From NCBI GenBank assembly GCA_035552095.1, contig DASZMA010000096.1, positions 1-64,000 on the forward strand: a stretch of 64,000 nt of DNA, written 5' to 3'. A program made the position numbers and the translations under genes. Of this stretch, positions 1 through 7,430 are shown one piece after another; positions within the stretch are counted from its first letter, which is position 1; each line of letters starts with the position of its first letter. The notes beneath the pieces are model-generated. The model did not search any database. It saw nothing but the letters and a program-made list of their open reading frames with translations, and was not told the origin of the DNA. Origin of the DNA: Bog-473 sp035552095. Lineage in GTDB: Bacteria > Actinomycetota > Acidimicrobiia > Acidimicrobiales > RAAP-2.

Positions 1-1230
1 CAGGCGTGTCGCCTGGACGTCGCCGGAAGGGCCCGAGGTGGCCCAGTCGTAGGTCAGGTCCTCAATGGGATCACCCGGGTCCAGCCCCTCGGCCACACCC
101 TCCAATCCGGCGGCCAAGAGAAACGCGGCCGCCAGGTAAGGGTTGGCCGCCGAGTCCACGGCGCGGTTCTCGATGGCAGGGCGGTTGCGGGGCAGGCGGA
201 GCATGCACGACCGGTTGTTGTCGCCATAGGCGGCCCAGGTCGGCGCCCACGAAACAGTGCCGTCCGAAAGCCGAGGCTGCAACCGCTTGTAGGAGTTGAC
301 GGTCGGCGTGCAGATGGCAGCCAGAGCCGGAGCGTGGCGCATGATGCCCGCCGTGAAGCTGTAGGCCGTCTTGCTCCAGCCCCGTCCCCGAAGGTCCTCG
401 GGATCGCGGAAGAGATTCTGACCGCCCTCGGCGTCGGTGAGGCTCATATTGAAGTGGAATCCCGACCCCCAGCCGTCGGTGTAGGGCTTGGGCATGAAGG
501 TGACCATCAAGCCGACCTGCTTGGCGATCTGCTTGGCCATCAGGCGGAGCAAGGTCACCCGGTCGGCCGTCACCAGCGAGGGCGCATAGTCGAAGTCGAA
601 CTCGACCTGACCGTCGCCACCCTCGTGGTCGAAGCTGAACACGCCGAATCCACATTCCTTCATGGCCTTGACCATGGGATCCAAGAAGTCCATCACGTCC
701 AAGGTGGACTCCACGTCGTAGCCAGGCGTCGGGCGAAGACGACCGGACGGCCTGATCGGGGCCAGGTACTCGTCCGAGGGCCCCGGCCGCGCTCCGACAA
801 AGGGTTGCACGACGTAGAGCTCAGTCTCGATGCCGAGTTGCAGCACGAAGCCGGCGGCCGCCGCGGCGTCGATCTGCTTCTTGAGCACCGATCGGGTGCA
901 GTGGGCGAAGGGTTCAGTACCACCGAAGTACAGGTCGGCCGTCATGTGGGCGAACCGTCGGTCCCACGGCAGGATGCACAGCGTGTCGGCATCGGGCACG
1001 GTGACGCACTCGTCCTCGGTCGGGGTCATCCGGCCGAGATTGCCCATGCCACGTGGGGTATAGCGCTCGTGCCCCGCCATCAGGTTGGGTAGGTGATCGA
1101 TCGGCACGCATTTGGATTTCGCCCGGCCGGCGATGTCGATGAACGAGGCGAAGACGTACTCCACCCCCTGGGCGGCCAGGTTTGCAGCGAGCTCGGTGTA
1201 CTTCGCTTCTACTTCGAAGGCTGTTTCCAT
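1..1230 (-). CDS. Glutamine synthetase, type III-like (GlnT/GMAS-like), 3' end cut by window edge
   Basis: Ligase that condenses glutamate with ammonia or an amine using ATP. 410 codons are visible and open to the window edge, close to the usual 430-450 aa of this family. Visible glutamine synthetase hallmarks include HEGGDGQVEFDF (metal and glutamate site), GSGFHFNMSL, NSYKR and a C-terminal NRSCMLRLPRNRPAIENR segment (ATP and glutamate binding). The ATG at 1230 follows a GGGAG box at 6-nt spacing and an in-frame TGA just upstream, so the start is firm. The sequence resembles the GlnT group that includes gamma-glutamylmethylamide synthetases more than housekeeping GlnA. Neighbours (peptide-binding protein, asparaginase) fit nitrogen scavenging. 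The exact amine substrate cannot be told from sequence. Confidence 0.88.
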   Translation of the reverse strand, partial: METAFEVEAKYTELAANLAAQGVEYVFASFIDIAGRAKSKCVPIDHLPNLMAGHERYTPRGMGNLGRMTPTEDECVTVPDADTLCILPWDRRFAHMTADLYFGGTEPFAHCTRSVLKKQIDAAAAAGFVLQLGIETELYVVQPFVGARPGPSDEYLAPIRPSGRLRPTPGYDVESTLDVMDFLDPMVKAMKECGFGVFSFDHEGGDGQVEFDFDYAPSLVTADRVTLLRLMAKQIAKQVGLMVTFMPKPYTDGWGSGFHFNMSLTDAEGGQNLFRDPEDLRGRGWSKTAYSFTAGIMRHAPALAAICTPTVNSYKRLQPRLSDGTVSWAPTWAAYGDNNRSCMLRLPRNRPAIENRAVDSAANPYLAAAFLLAAGLEGVAEGLDPGDPIEDLTYDWATSGPSGDVQATRL

Positions 1231-1361
1231 GATGTGCTCCCATCAAGTGAAGGCCCGTTCGGTAACGTTTCGGGCCGGTAGACGATGCAGTTGCGCGAGG
1301 TGGTGAAGGGGTACCTATCGATGAGCCTCATTTCGCTTTGGGCCGAAGCTGGTCGGTCGGT

Positions 1362-2984
1362 TCATCCCGGGTGCAGGGCAGCCAGATTCAGCGTTTCGGG
1401 ATCGGTCACGATGTGTCCCTGGGGGATGCCCTTGAGCCAGGGTTGGGACACCATGGCGTCCTCTTTGTCCACCAGATTTAGCCAGCATCCGCTTTTCACG
1501 GCGGTCTCAATGGCCTTGTTGTACGCGGGGTACGAGCCGGTGGCCACCGCAGCGGAGTTCAGGTTGGCCTCGTTGGCCACATTGCAGCTGAAGTAGTTCG
1601 CTCCGCCCGAGGGATCGAAGTTGATATGGGTCCAGGTGTAGGCGTTGTAGGTGTCGGGCCAGAAGTACATGACAAGCATGTTGGGCGTTGCGTTCGAGGT
1701 TGCCGCACCGGCTGAGCCCACCCACCCGAAGATCTCCGAGGTCTGGTAGCCGACCACCTTGGTCGGCAGACCGTCTGCCTGCAGCTCAGCGCCGATGTCC
1801 TCAGCCAGGAGCTGGTCGTCGGGCGTCCCGGTGTCGTAGCCCACGGTGAAGGTCTTCTCCGTAGCAGGCAGAGTCGCGATCAGCTTCTTGAGCTTGGACG
1901 GGTCATACGGGATGCCCTGCTTGCCGTACTGGCTCGGGATGATGCCGGCCGGTCCCGCCTGAGGGGGCACGCTTCCCCGACCCTGGAAGATCCCGGGTAC
2001 CAGGGACTTCAGATTGATGGCCTCCAGCAGGGCCAGGCGATTGGCCGGCGTGGTGAGAAAGCCCTTGTTCTCATTGACGTAGGCCGTCTCTGACTGCAGC
2101 GAAGGCAGATCGTAGAGCGACACCTTCGGATTGTGGGTGTACTGGGCGATGACTGAGCTGGTCATGTCGTGCAGAATGGCGGCGATTTGACCCCCGTTGA
2201 ATTCGATCTCCTCGGTGGAGAGGTTGTCGATCACCGGCATGTTGATCGTGGTGTAGTACGGCTTGGGTCCCCAGTACTTGGGGAAGGCCTTCATCTGGTA
2301 CATCACACCCACTTTGGCGCTGGTGAGGTAGTAGGGCCCGGTGCCGATGCTGTGGGTCTGGAGATAAGTCTGGTCACTGTCGGTTCCGGCGTTGGCGGCC
2401 AGAGCCGTCGGGCTCTCCATGACCGGTCCGTAGGGCGACGCCAGGTAGTCGAGGAAGGCAGTGTTGGGGGACTTCAGCGTGACGACCGCTGTGTAGGGAC
2501 CGGGAGTGGTCACCGAGGCGACGTCGGAAACCATGTAGGCCGGACCGCCGTTGGCCGCAGTCCGTCGAGCGAAGTCGGGTGCGATGGCGGCCGACGTGAA
2601 GGGTGTCCCATCCTGGAACGTCACTCCGTGGCGGAGTTGGAATGTGTAGACCAGACCGCTTTTTGACACGGACCAGCTGGTGGCCAGCTCAGGCTCAAGG
2701 ACCCGTTTGGGGGTGTCTGCCTTGTACTGGAGCAGGCCCTGGTACATGTTCCTCGTCAAGAGCAGTCCCTCGCCGGCGTAGTACACGTCGGGGTCGGGGG
2801 GCTGGCCGGGGTCGGTGAGAAAGCTCAGGTTCAGCGTGTGGCTGGTCGGGAAGGAGGAGGCCGCCCCGGCCGGCGCGGTCGCACCGACGGACCAGGCCGG
2901 CGCCGCCACCAATGCGATCAGCGCGCCAGCGCCGACGATCCGGCGAGCCCTCCTGGTCGCCGCGGTGGTGAAGCCGCCGATCAT
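1362..2984 (-). CDS. ABC transporter solute-binding protein, family 5 (peptide/nickel type)
   Basis: Extracytoplasmic binding protein for oligopeptides or similar solutes, 540 aa from ATG 2984. The N-terminus has a basic stretch (RRARR) and a hydrophobic core (IVGAGALIALVAAPAW), a signal peptide lacking an obvious lipobox Cys. The mature part shows the family 5 pattern: NLSFLTDPGQPPDP near the start, then LEPELATSW and YTFQLRHGVTFQDGTPF. ATG 2984 follows AAGGAG at close spacing. A GTG at 3023 also follows AAGGAG (5 nt) and would add 13 residues, so the start is ambiguous. No permease or ATPase genes lie beside it in the window, so it either serves a transporter encoded elsewhere or its partners lie outside. 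Confidence 0.88.
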   Translation of the reverse strand: MIGGFTTAATRRARRIVGAGALIALVAAPAWSVGATAPAGAASSFPTSHTLNLSFLTDPGQPPDPDVYYAGEGLLLTRNMYQGLLQYKADTPKRVLEPELATSWSVSKSGLVYTFQLRHGVTFQDGTPFTSAAIAPDFARRTAANGGPAYMVSDVASVTTPGPYTAVVTLKSPNTAFLDYLASPYGPVMESPTALAANAGTDSDQTYLQTHSIGTGPYYLTSAKVGVMYQMKAFPKYWGPKPYYTTINMPVIDNLSTEEIEFNGGQIAAILHDMTSSVIAQYTHNPKVSLYDLPSLQSETAYVNENKGFLTTPANRLALLEAINLKSLVPGIFQGRGSVPPQAGPAGIIPSQYGKQGIPYDPSKLKKLIATLPATEKTFTVGYDTGTPDDQLLAEDIGAELQADGLPTKVVGYQTSEIFGWVGSAGAATSNATPNMLVMYFWPDTYNAYTWTHINFDPSGGANYFSCNVANEANLNSAAVATGSYPAYNKAIETAVKSGCWLNLVDKEDAMVSQPWLKGIPQGHIVTDPETLNLAALHPG

Positions 2985-3114
2985 TGTGCTCCTTCGGGCG
3001 AACGAGGGGGATGTCTTTTTCACCGCAACTCCTTGCGTCCACCCCCCACGGATGTATGGCCAACACGATCGATTGAAGACCTGTTCTGTTTCAGGCCAAG
3101 ATCCAGAATGTTTC

Positions 3115-3131
3115 GTGCAGATGAACTGCAC
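3115..3131. promoter_or_regulatory. Small inverted repeat upstream of the solute-binding protein
   Basis: GTGCAG-ATGAA-CTGCAC, perfect 6-bp arms around 5 nt, in the 261-bp gap between the solute-binding protein and the TetR gene. It may be an operator or the stem of a 5' leader. A looser CATAT...ATATG repeat lies at 3181-3198. Function is not assigned. Confidence 0.3.
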
Positions 3132-3245
3132 TCGTCTCTAGCTTCTCAACGTGACCAGAATGAGGTTGACGGCACCAGTACATATGTTTCGGAAATATGA
3201 ACAGGCTGCTCCAGGGCAGCCCGTTACCCGCCGAGCAGCGGGTGC

Positions 3246-3926
3246 CTATCGGGATTCCGGTGCGGCCGGCGTCCCAGCCACGCGGCGGATCTGCTCCACC
3301 GGCACCCCACAGACGCCGAGAGCGGCGTCGGCAATGGCGACCGGCGTGCTCGTCCGCCGGCGGAACTGAGGGCGGGCGATGATCACGCTCTCGACCAGGC
3401 CAAATACCACCTCGCTGGTTGTGCGGGGGTCCCCCTGGCTAAACGCTCCAGAGACGAAGCCTCGGGCGACCTGATCGGAGTAGACCCTGAACAACTGGTA
3501 CCGCCGCCGCCAGTACCACTCGAACTCAGGTCCGCGCGCCTCGGGGAGCAACTGCAACGCGCCGAGGTTGTGCGGCCCTTGGCAGAGGTTGGCCACGTCC
3601 ATATGGACCAACTGCCACAGTGCGACGTCCGGGTCGAACTGCTCGAGTCGGTTTTGCCGGACGGCCTTGAGGGTCGGGCGCACAGTCCGGGCGAGCAGTT
3701 CCAGGAGAATGTCCTGCTTACGAGCAAAATAGTGGAACAGGGACGCCTGGCGGAGGCCCGCCACGCCGGCGATGGAACTGGTGGAAGTAGCGGTATAGCC
3801 GTTGGCCTCGAAGAGCCCGGCCGCCGCGGTCAGTATCTCCTCGCGAACGTTGAGCGACAGATCGCGGTGGACGGCTCGAGGCCGGCCCGCTGAGCGGGCG
3901 ATCGCCTCCAGTTCGTTCGGGTCCAC
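3246..3926 (-). CDS. TetR/AcrR family transcriptional regulator
   Basis: 226-aa one-component regulator. The N-terminal helix-turn-helix spans roughly residues 28-72 (EEILTAAAGLFEANGYTATS, then ASLFHYFARKQDILLELL), the classical TetR pattern. The C-terminal ligand domain is unassignable. Starts at GTG 3926. It is divergent from the asparaginase gene and upstream of, co-oriented with, the solute-binding protein, so either could be a target. A 16-bp palindrome at 3968-3983 in the divergent region is the best candidate operator. Confidence 0.85.
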   Translation of the reverse strand: MDPNELEAIARSAGRPRAVHRDLSLNVREEILTAAAGLFEANGYTATSTSSIAGVAGLRQASLFHYFARKQDILLELLARTVRPTLKAVRQNRLEQFDPDVALWQLVHMDVANLCQGPHNLGALQLLPEARGPEFEWYWRRRYQLFRVYSDQVARGFVSGAFSQGDPRTTSEVVFGLVESVIIARPQFRRRTSTPVAIADAALGVCGVPVEQIRRVAGTPAAPESR

Positions 3927-3967
3927 CGTGCTACTGCCGGTTGAAGGGCTGGCCCATGATCTGGTTT

Positions 3968-3983
3968 TCTATCAGGCGATAGA
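3968..3983. promoter_or_regulatory. Palindrome between TetR gene and asparaginase (candidate TetR operator)
   Basis: TCTATC-AGGC-GATAGA, perfect 6-bp arms around a 4-nt centre, 42 bp upstream of the TetR start and about 115 bp upstream of asparaginase. Position and symmetry fit an autoregulatory TetR operator. This is inference from layout. Confidence 0.45.
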
Positions 3984-4028
3984 CAATCATCGGGCCGGCC
4001 GCCCACTATTGCTGCAGGAAGGATCTCC

Positions 4029-4097
4029 ATGAAGAGCCCGCTGTCCCACGTCGTTTCCCGGGCCATGGGCTGTTTTGAGCCCGCCCAAGGGGTCTGA
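4029..4097 (+). CDS. Short leader ORF (22 codons) before asparaginase
   Basis: ATG at 4029 is preceded by AGGAAGGA at 5-nt spacing, a better ribosome site than most genes here have. The ORF (MKSPLSHVVSRAMGCFEPAQ..) ends in TGA one base before the asparaginase ATG, and its last codons contain the AAGGGG used by asparaginase. It could be a leader peptide that couples translation. It has no recognisable domain and could be chance. Confidence 0.3.
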   Translation: MKSPLSHVVSRAMGCFEPAQGV

Positions 4098-4098
4098 G

Positions 4099-5100
4099 AT
4101 GGGTCTTCACGTTGTCGCCACGGGTGGGACGATCGCCTCCCTACCGGATCCCGAATCCGGGGTTGTCCGATCGGTGGTCTCAATCGGCGACCTTCTGCAG
4201 TCGGTTCCCGAACTGGCCGCGTTCGACGTGACCTCAGCGGAGGAAATCACTCGGGTCAATGGTTGGAATATGACGCCAGCCCTCATGCTGACCACGGCTG
4301 AGCGCGTGGCGGCGGCGGTGGCGGATCCGTCGATCGATGGCGTCATCGTGACGCACGGCACCGACACCATTGAGGAGACGGCATTTTTGTGTGATCTTCT
4401 GGTCGACACAAAGAAGCCCATCGTGTTTTGCGGATCCTTGCGCAATGGAGGAGAGCTCTCATTTGACGGCCCCCGCAATCTGGTCAATGCAGCGGCGTAT
4501 GCCTCTTCTCTTCTTGCCTCAGGTCAGGGCGTCGTCCTGTGTTTGAACGACGAGCTTCACGCGGCCCGGTGGGCGCGCAAGCTGGACTCATTTCGCCCGT
4601 CCGCATTCGGCTCTCCCGACCGAGGACCAATTGCCCTCTTCCATGACCAGAAGCCGACAATGTTGCTACCCAGGCTCGAGTCCGTGTCGCTACCCATGCC
4701 CTCAGCGCTGAACGCGCCTGTCCCACAGATCCAGACCTACACGGGTATGGAAGAGGATCTCATTGAGTGCGTGTTGGCCGCCACCGCGGCGCAAGGACTT
4801 GTCCTCGAGGGGACCGGAGCCGGCAACATCCCAGGTCCGGCGGAGCACGGCGTCAGGTTGGCGGTGGATCGGGGCCTCCCTGTTGTGCTGGCCACGCGGA
4901 CGATAAGCGGTGGCACCGGTTCGCACTACGGCGGCACCGGTGGCGGTGTGTCCTTGCGGGGGTTGGGCGTCCTGGAAGCTGGCAGTCTCACCGCGGCGAA
5001 GGCTCGACTCCTCTTGATGAGTCTCTTGGCGCTGGAGACGACTCACGATGAGTTGGAAGCGACCTTTAGGGAGATTGTCCGGGTCCTGGCTCCCGTCTAA
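4099..5100 (+). CDS. L-asparaginase (asparaginase/glutaminase family)
   Basis: Hydrolyses L-asparagine to aspartate and ammonia. 333 aa, the normal length of bacterial type I/II enzymes. Both catalytic signatures are present: TGGTIAS near residue 8 (nucleophile Thr) and GVIVTHGTDTIEETAF near residue 90 (second Thr plus Asp). The C-terminal half carries GTGAGNIPG and RTISGGTG, as in the family. ATG 4099 is preceded by AAGGGG at 6 nt. A TTG 24 bp upstream is open but lacks a good ribosome site. No signal peptide is visible, so it is probably cytoplasmic. Ammonia released here would feed the glutamine synthetase at the left edge. Confidence 0.93.
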   Translation: MGLHVVATGGTIASLPDPESGVVRSVVSIGDLLQSVPELAAFDVTSAEEITRVNGWNMTPALMLTTAERVAAAVADPSIDGVIVTHGTDTIEETAFLCDLLVDTKKPIVFCGSLRNGGELSFDGPRNLVNAAAYASSLLASGQGVVLCLNDELHAARWARKLDSFRPSAFGSPDRGPIALFHDQKPTMLLPRLESVSLPMPSALNAPVPQIQTYTGMEEDLIECVLAATAAQGLVLEGTGAGNIPGPAEHGVRLAVDRGLPVVLATRTISGGTGSHYGGTGGGVSLRGLGVLEAGSLTAAKARLLLMSLLALETTHDELEATFREIVRVLAPV

Positions 5101-5304
5101 ACCCGGCTCGTCACTCCCATTACCTTCGAGGGACTTCAAGCACTACCGAGGTCGTGTCGGAAGGTGGCGGGGACCACGGACGGTCCGGCACACTCTCTGT
5201 TGAGTGCCACGAAAGCAGCCGTGCTGGTCAACAGGACCGACCCGGGATCGAAGCGTCGCCGGCCCAACATCCTGGCCAACAAGGACCCCTGTACGATTTG
5301 GCCT

Positions 5305-5640
5305 GTGGCCTATGACGAGGAGTTGGCTGAACGACTTCGCGAGCTGCTGGAGAGCGAGCCCCGTCTTACCGAGAAGAGAATGTTCGGGGGCCTGGCCTTC
5401 CTGATCGGGGGGAACATTGCTATCGCCGCGAGTCACCAGGGCGGGGTTCTCGTCCGCGTCAATCCGACCGAGTCCGACACGATTGTCGACACCTCCAAGG
5501 CGGAGGTAGCGGTGATGCGAGGTCGCCCGATGGACGGTTGGTTGCGGGTTGCGCCCGAACACCTCGGAACCAAACGACAACTCGCCAAGTGGTCGGGCTT
5601 GGGTGCGGCCTACGCCCGCACTCTTCCTCCCAAGAAATAG
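5305..5640 (+). CDS. TfoX N-terminal domain protein
   Basis: 111-aa protein starting VAYDEELAERLRELL and containing KRMFGGLAFLIGGNIAIAA, the conserved core of the TfoX/Sxy N-terminal domain. Actinobacterial members are stand-alone single-domain proteins of about this size, and their function is not settled; a role in competence cannot be assumed. The GTG at 5305 was chosen because family members begin there. The frame stays open upstream to a GTG at 5164 whose translation looks non-coding. The ribosome site is weak. Confidence 0.75.
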   Translation: MAYDEELAERLRELLESEPRLTEKRMFGGLAFLIGGNIAIAASHQGGVLVRVNPTESDTIVDTSKAEVAVMRGRPMDGWLRVAPEHLGTKRQLAKWSGLGAAYARTLPPKK

Positions 5641-5825
5641 ATTGCACGGACGTGCCGTGGTGACCACCTGACCGACCAAAGGGGGAGGCTCTGAGTTATC
5701 TGCTCCGAAACATGCCGTCCTGCACGCATCGTGCTGAGCGAACGCACGGAGCAACAGAGCGAACGGCCGGGAGGTCCGCTAAGGCGATAATTCTCAGAGC
5801 GCACAACTTGAGTCACCAACCCTCA

Positions 5826-5854
5826 TTGCACTACCTTTCCGGATTACCTATCAG
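5826..5854 (+). promoter_or_regulatory. Putative promoter of the secreted protein gene
   Basis: TTGCAC (5826-5831), a 17-nt spacer and TATCAG (5849-5854), ending 11 nt before the ATG at 5866. The spacing is ideal for a vegetative sigma factor and the hexamers are moderate matches. The rest of the 225-bp gap after the TfoX gene shows nothing else. Confidence 0.4.
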
Positions 5855-5865
5855 CGGGGGGGCGG

Positions 5866-6414
5866 ATGCATATGGGACTGCGGAACCTGATCAGTGGCCT
5901 GGCAGTTGGAGCGGCGGCGCTCGGCATGGTGGCCCTGGGCGGCTCGACTGCAGGTGCGGCTACGCCCAGAGTGAACGTGAGCTTTGTCGCAGTAGGAATT
6001 ACCTCCCCCTCAATCTCCGGCACGATCAACTACGCCGACTGGAATCTAACTGGAGTAGCGATAGGGACCTCGCCACTAGTCGGAACCATGTCGATTGAAT
6101 ACTCATACTACGAGCCAGAATTCGATTCAATGGCGTTCACCCTTTCGGGAATTGGTGGCTCCATAACAGGAGGTGCAGGCAATCTCACCTCCACCAACGC
6201 ATTGGGCACCAACACCCTGAACGGAATCGTAACGTCTGCCACTGGGTCCTACGCCGGCCTAGTCGGGCACATCTTCCCCGTCACAATTGACCTGTCGCCC
6301 AAGCCCATCTACTCACTGGAGCAAAAGCTCGGCACCACTGGCCAACTTCTTGATGGGACTCTCAATAGTTTTGTGAGCCCTTCAGCGCTGCTCGGTTCAT
6401 TCACTATCTCGTAA
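5866..6414 (+). CDS. Secreted protein of unknown function
   Basis: 182 aa. Residues 1-32 form a Sec signal peptide (LISGLAVGAAALGMVALGGS, then AGAA). The mature part is rich in Ser, Thr, Gly and Asn with alternating hydrophobics, suggesting a beta-rich fold, and lacks Cys. I recognise no domain. Base composition is more AT-rich than the neighbours. A G-rich run lies just before the ATG, and an alternative ATG at 5872 (MGLRN) is equally possible. Flanking genes do not suggest a role. Confidence is for being a real exported protein. Confidence 0.65.
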   Translation: MHMGLRNLISGLAVGAAALGMVALGGSTAGAATPRVNVSFVAVGITSPSISGTINYADWNLTGVAIGTSPLVGTMSIEYSYYEPEFDSMAFTLSGIGGSITGGAGNLTSTNALGTNTLNGIVTSATGSYAGLVGHIFPVTIDLSPKPIYSLEQKLGTTGQLLDGTLNSFVSPSALLGSFTIS

Positions 6415-6550
6415 GAGACGTTCGGGCCGGGTGTTCATCGGGCGCCGGGGCTGCCGTATCCCCAAAGCCGATTTGACGGTGCACCTCCGTTGAAAACATC
6501 GGGACTACAAGCGTCTCATTGGGTGGACCCGGGTGTCCCTAAGCGCCGGA

Positions 6551-6976
6551 TTAGCCCGATATTGAGGCGAGATCCTCCGATGACAGCCGCATCGCCATCA
6601 AAGAGTCATTGCCGAGGAGAACACTCTTCAGCAGTCGGTGGAGGCCGTCGAGGATCACCCACCGTCCATCGTGCTCAACGAGGTGGATGGGATACTCAAG
6701 ATCACTTTGCATGGCCCGTCTGATGTGAGCTGAGAACCGCACCGGATCCCGTATCGCCTCATTGGGGCTCAGTTGAAAGCGGCGACCATCAAGTTGCCAG
6801 AGGGGGAGATCAAATTGCCAAATCAGCCCGCTCACCTCAACGGATTCAACCGGGAGATCAAGTGCCCACAGGCGTTCAATGTTCCATCGTGCGAGTGGGA
6901 GCGCTATTTTCAGCGATTCAGGCATCTGGAAGATCAGTTCCTCGTATGAAACATCGGGTGCGGATCTGTCAGTCAT
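6551..6976 (-). CDS. Small ParB/sulfiredoxin-like protein
   Basis: 141 aa. The C-terminal half reads PIHLVEHDGRWVILDGLHR then LLKSVLLGN, which matches the core of the ParB-like nuclease superfamily (a D-G-x-H-R motif after a beta hairpin). Members of this stand-alone size are usually uncharacterised; some ParB-fold proteins bind nucleotides or cut DNA. No partner ParA is present, so this is not a chromosome segregation ParB. It lies on the minus strand in the accessory stretch before the AbiE-like module. Confidence 0.55.
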   Translation of the reverse strand: MTDRSAPDVSYEELIFQMPESLKIALPLARWNIERLWALDLPVESVEVSGLIWQFDLPLWQLDGRRFQLSPNEAIRDPVRFSAHIRRAMQSDLEYPIHLVEHDGRWVILDGLHRLLKSVLLGNDSLMAMRLSSEDLASISG

Positions 6977-7041
6977 GCAGCGCCCATTGTTTCAAACGCA
7001 CCTCAGCTGCGCATTAGTGGTACTGCCCTCACGCGCCGGAC

Positions 7042-7242
7042 CTATGCCCTCGAGCGAACCGATCCATATTGCGATTCGAGCTCGGACAGCTTGCGACGAA
7101 GGTCAGTGAGCAGCTCGTCATATGCAAGAGCTCGTTGCCCGGCCGCTCGAGTGGCGGCATACCAACCTTCCACCAAGGTGCGAACTTCTTCGGTATCCCC
7201 TGCCAGCCAAGCTTCGGTAGCCGTGCGCCCACCGAGCTCCAT
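7042..7242 (-). CDS. Possible small ORF of unknown function
   Basis: 66 aa (MELGGRTATEAWLAGD...LTDLRRKLSELES) predicted mostly helical with a coiled-coil-like end. It is the only plausible coding stretch between the ParB-like gene and the AbiE-like operator (6977-7377). There is no clear ribosome site before ATG 7242. The frame extends about 24 codons upstream without a usual start, so it may be a remnant of a longer gene. The rest of this 400-bp stretch shows nothing recognisable. Confidence 0.35.
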   Translation of the reverse strand: MELGGRTATEAWLAGDTEEVRTLVEGWYAATRAAGQRALAYDELLTDLRRKLSELESQYGSVRSRA

Positions 7243-7377
7243 GTGCCAGACGAGCCCGCCCTGATCGGGCTGCTCTGGGCGGGGGCGACCGTTGCAAGCA
7301 GTCGGAGGTTCAATCGCTCGTAAGGCGGCCTTGGTGGCGCCTCACCAACGAGTAATGCTTCCCGGTAGTGCACTAGG

Positions 7378-7411
7378 TGTTCTCTGATCGTGCGTGCACG
7401 AACAGAGAACA
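7378..7411. promoter_or_regulatory. 34-bp near-perfect inverted repeat: operator of the AbiE-like module
   Basis: The left arm TGTTCTCTGATCGTGC (7378-7393), a 2-bp centre, and the right arm GCACGAACAGAGAACA (7396-7411) pair with one mismatch. The repeat sits just upstream of the TACAAT -10 box (7418-7423), over the -35 region, where a bound dimer would block RNA polymerase. AbiEi antitoxins are known to autorepress by binding inverted repeats in their promoter, which fits the adjacent gene. Confidence 0.7.
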
Positions 7412-7417
7412 AACCGG

Positions 7418-7423
7418 TACAAT
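7418..7423 (+). promoter_or_regulatory. -10 box of the AbiE-like operon, leaderless start
   Basis: TACAAT ends exactly 7 nt before GTG 7431, so the transcript should begin at or next to the start codon. No ribosome-binding sequence precedes the gene, consistent with leaderless translation. Confidence 0.6.
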
Positions 7424-7430
7424 GGAAGGC

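Noticed and set aside
1255..1285. GGTAACGTTTCG before the glutamine synthetase as a fourth LacI-type operator
   Set aside because: It shares only the AACGTT core, lacks the outer TG/CA arms and has no promoter hexamers at the right spacing.
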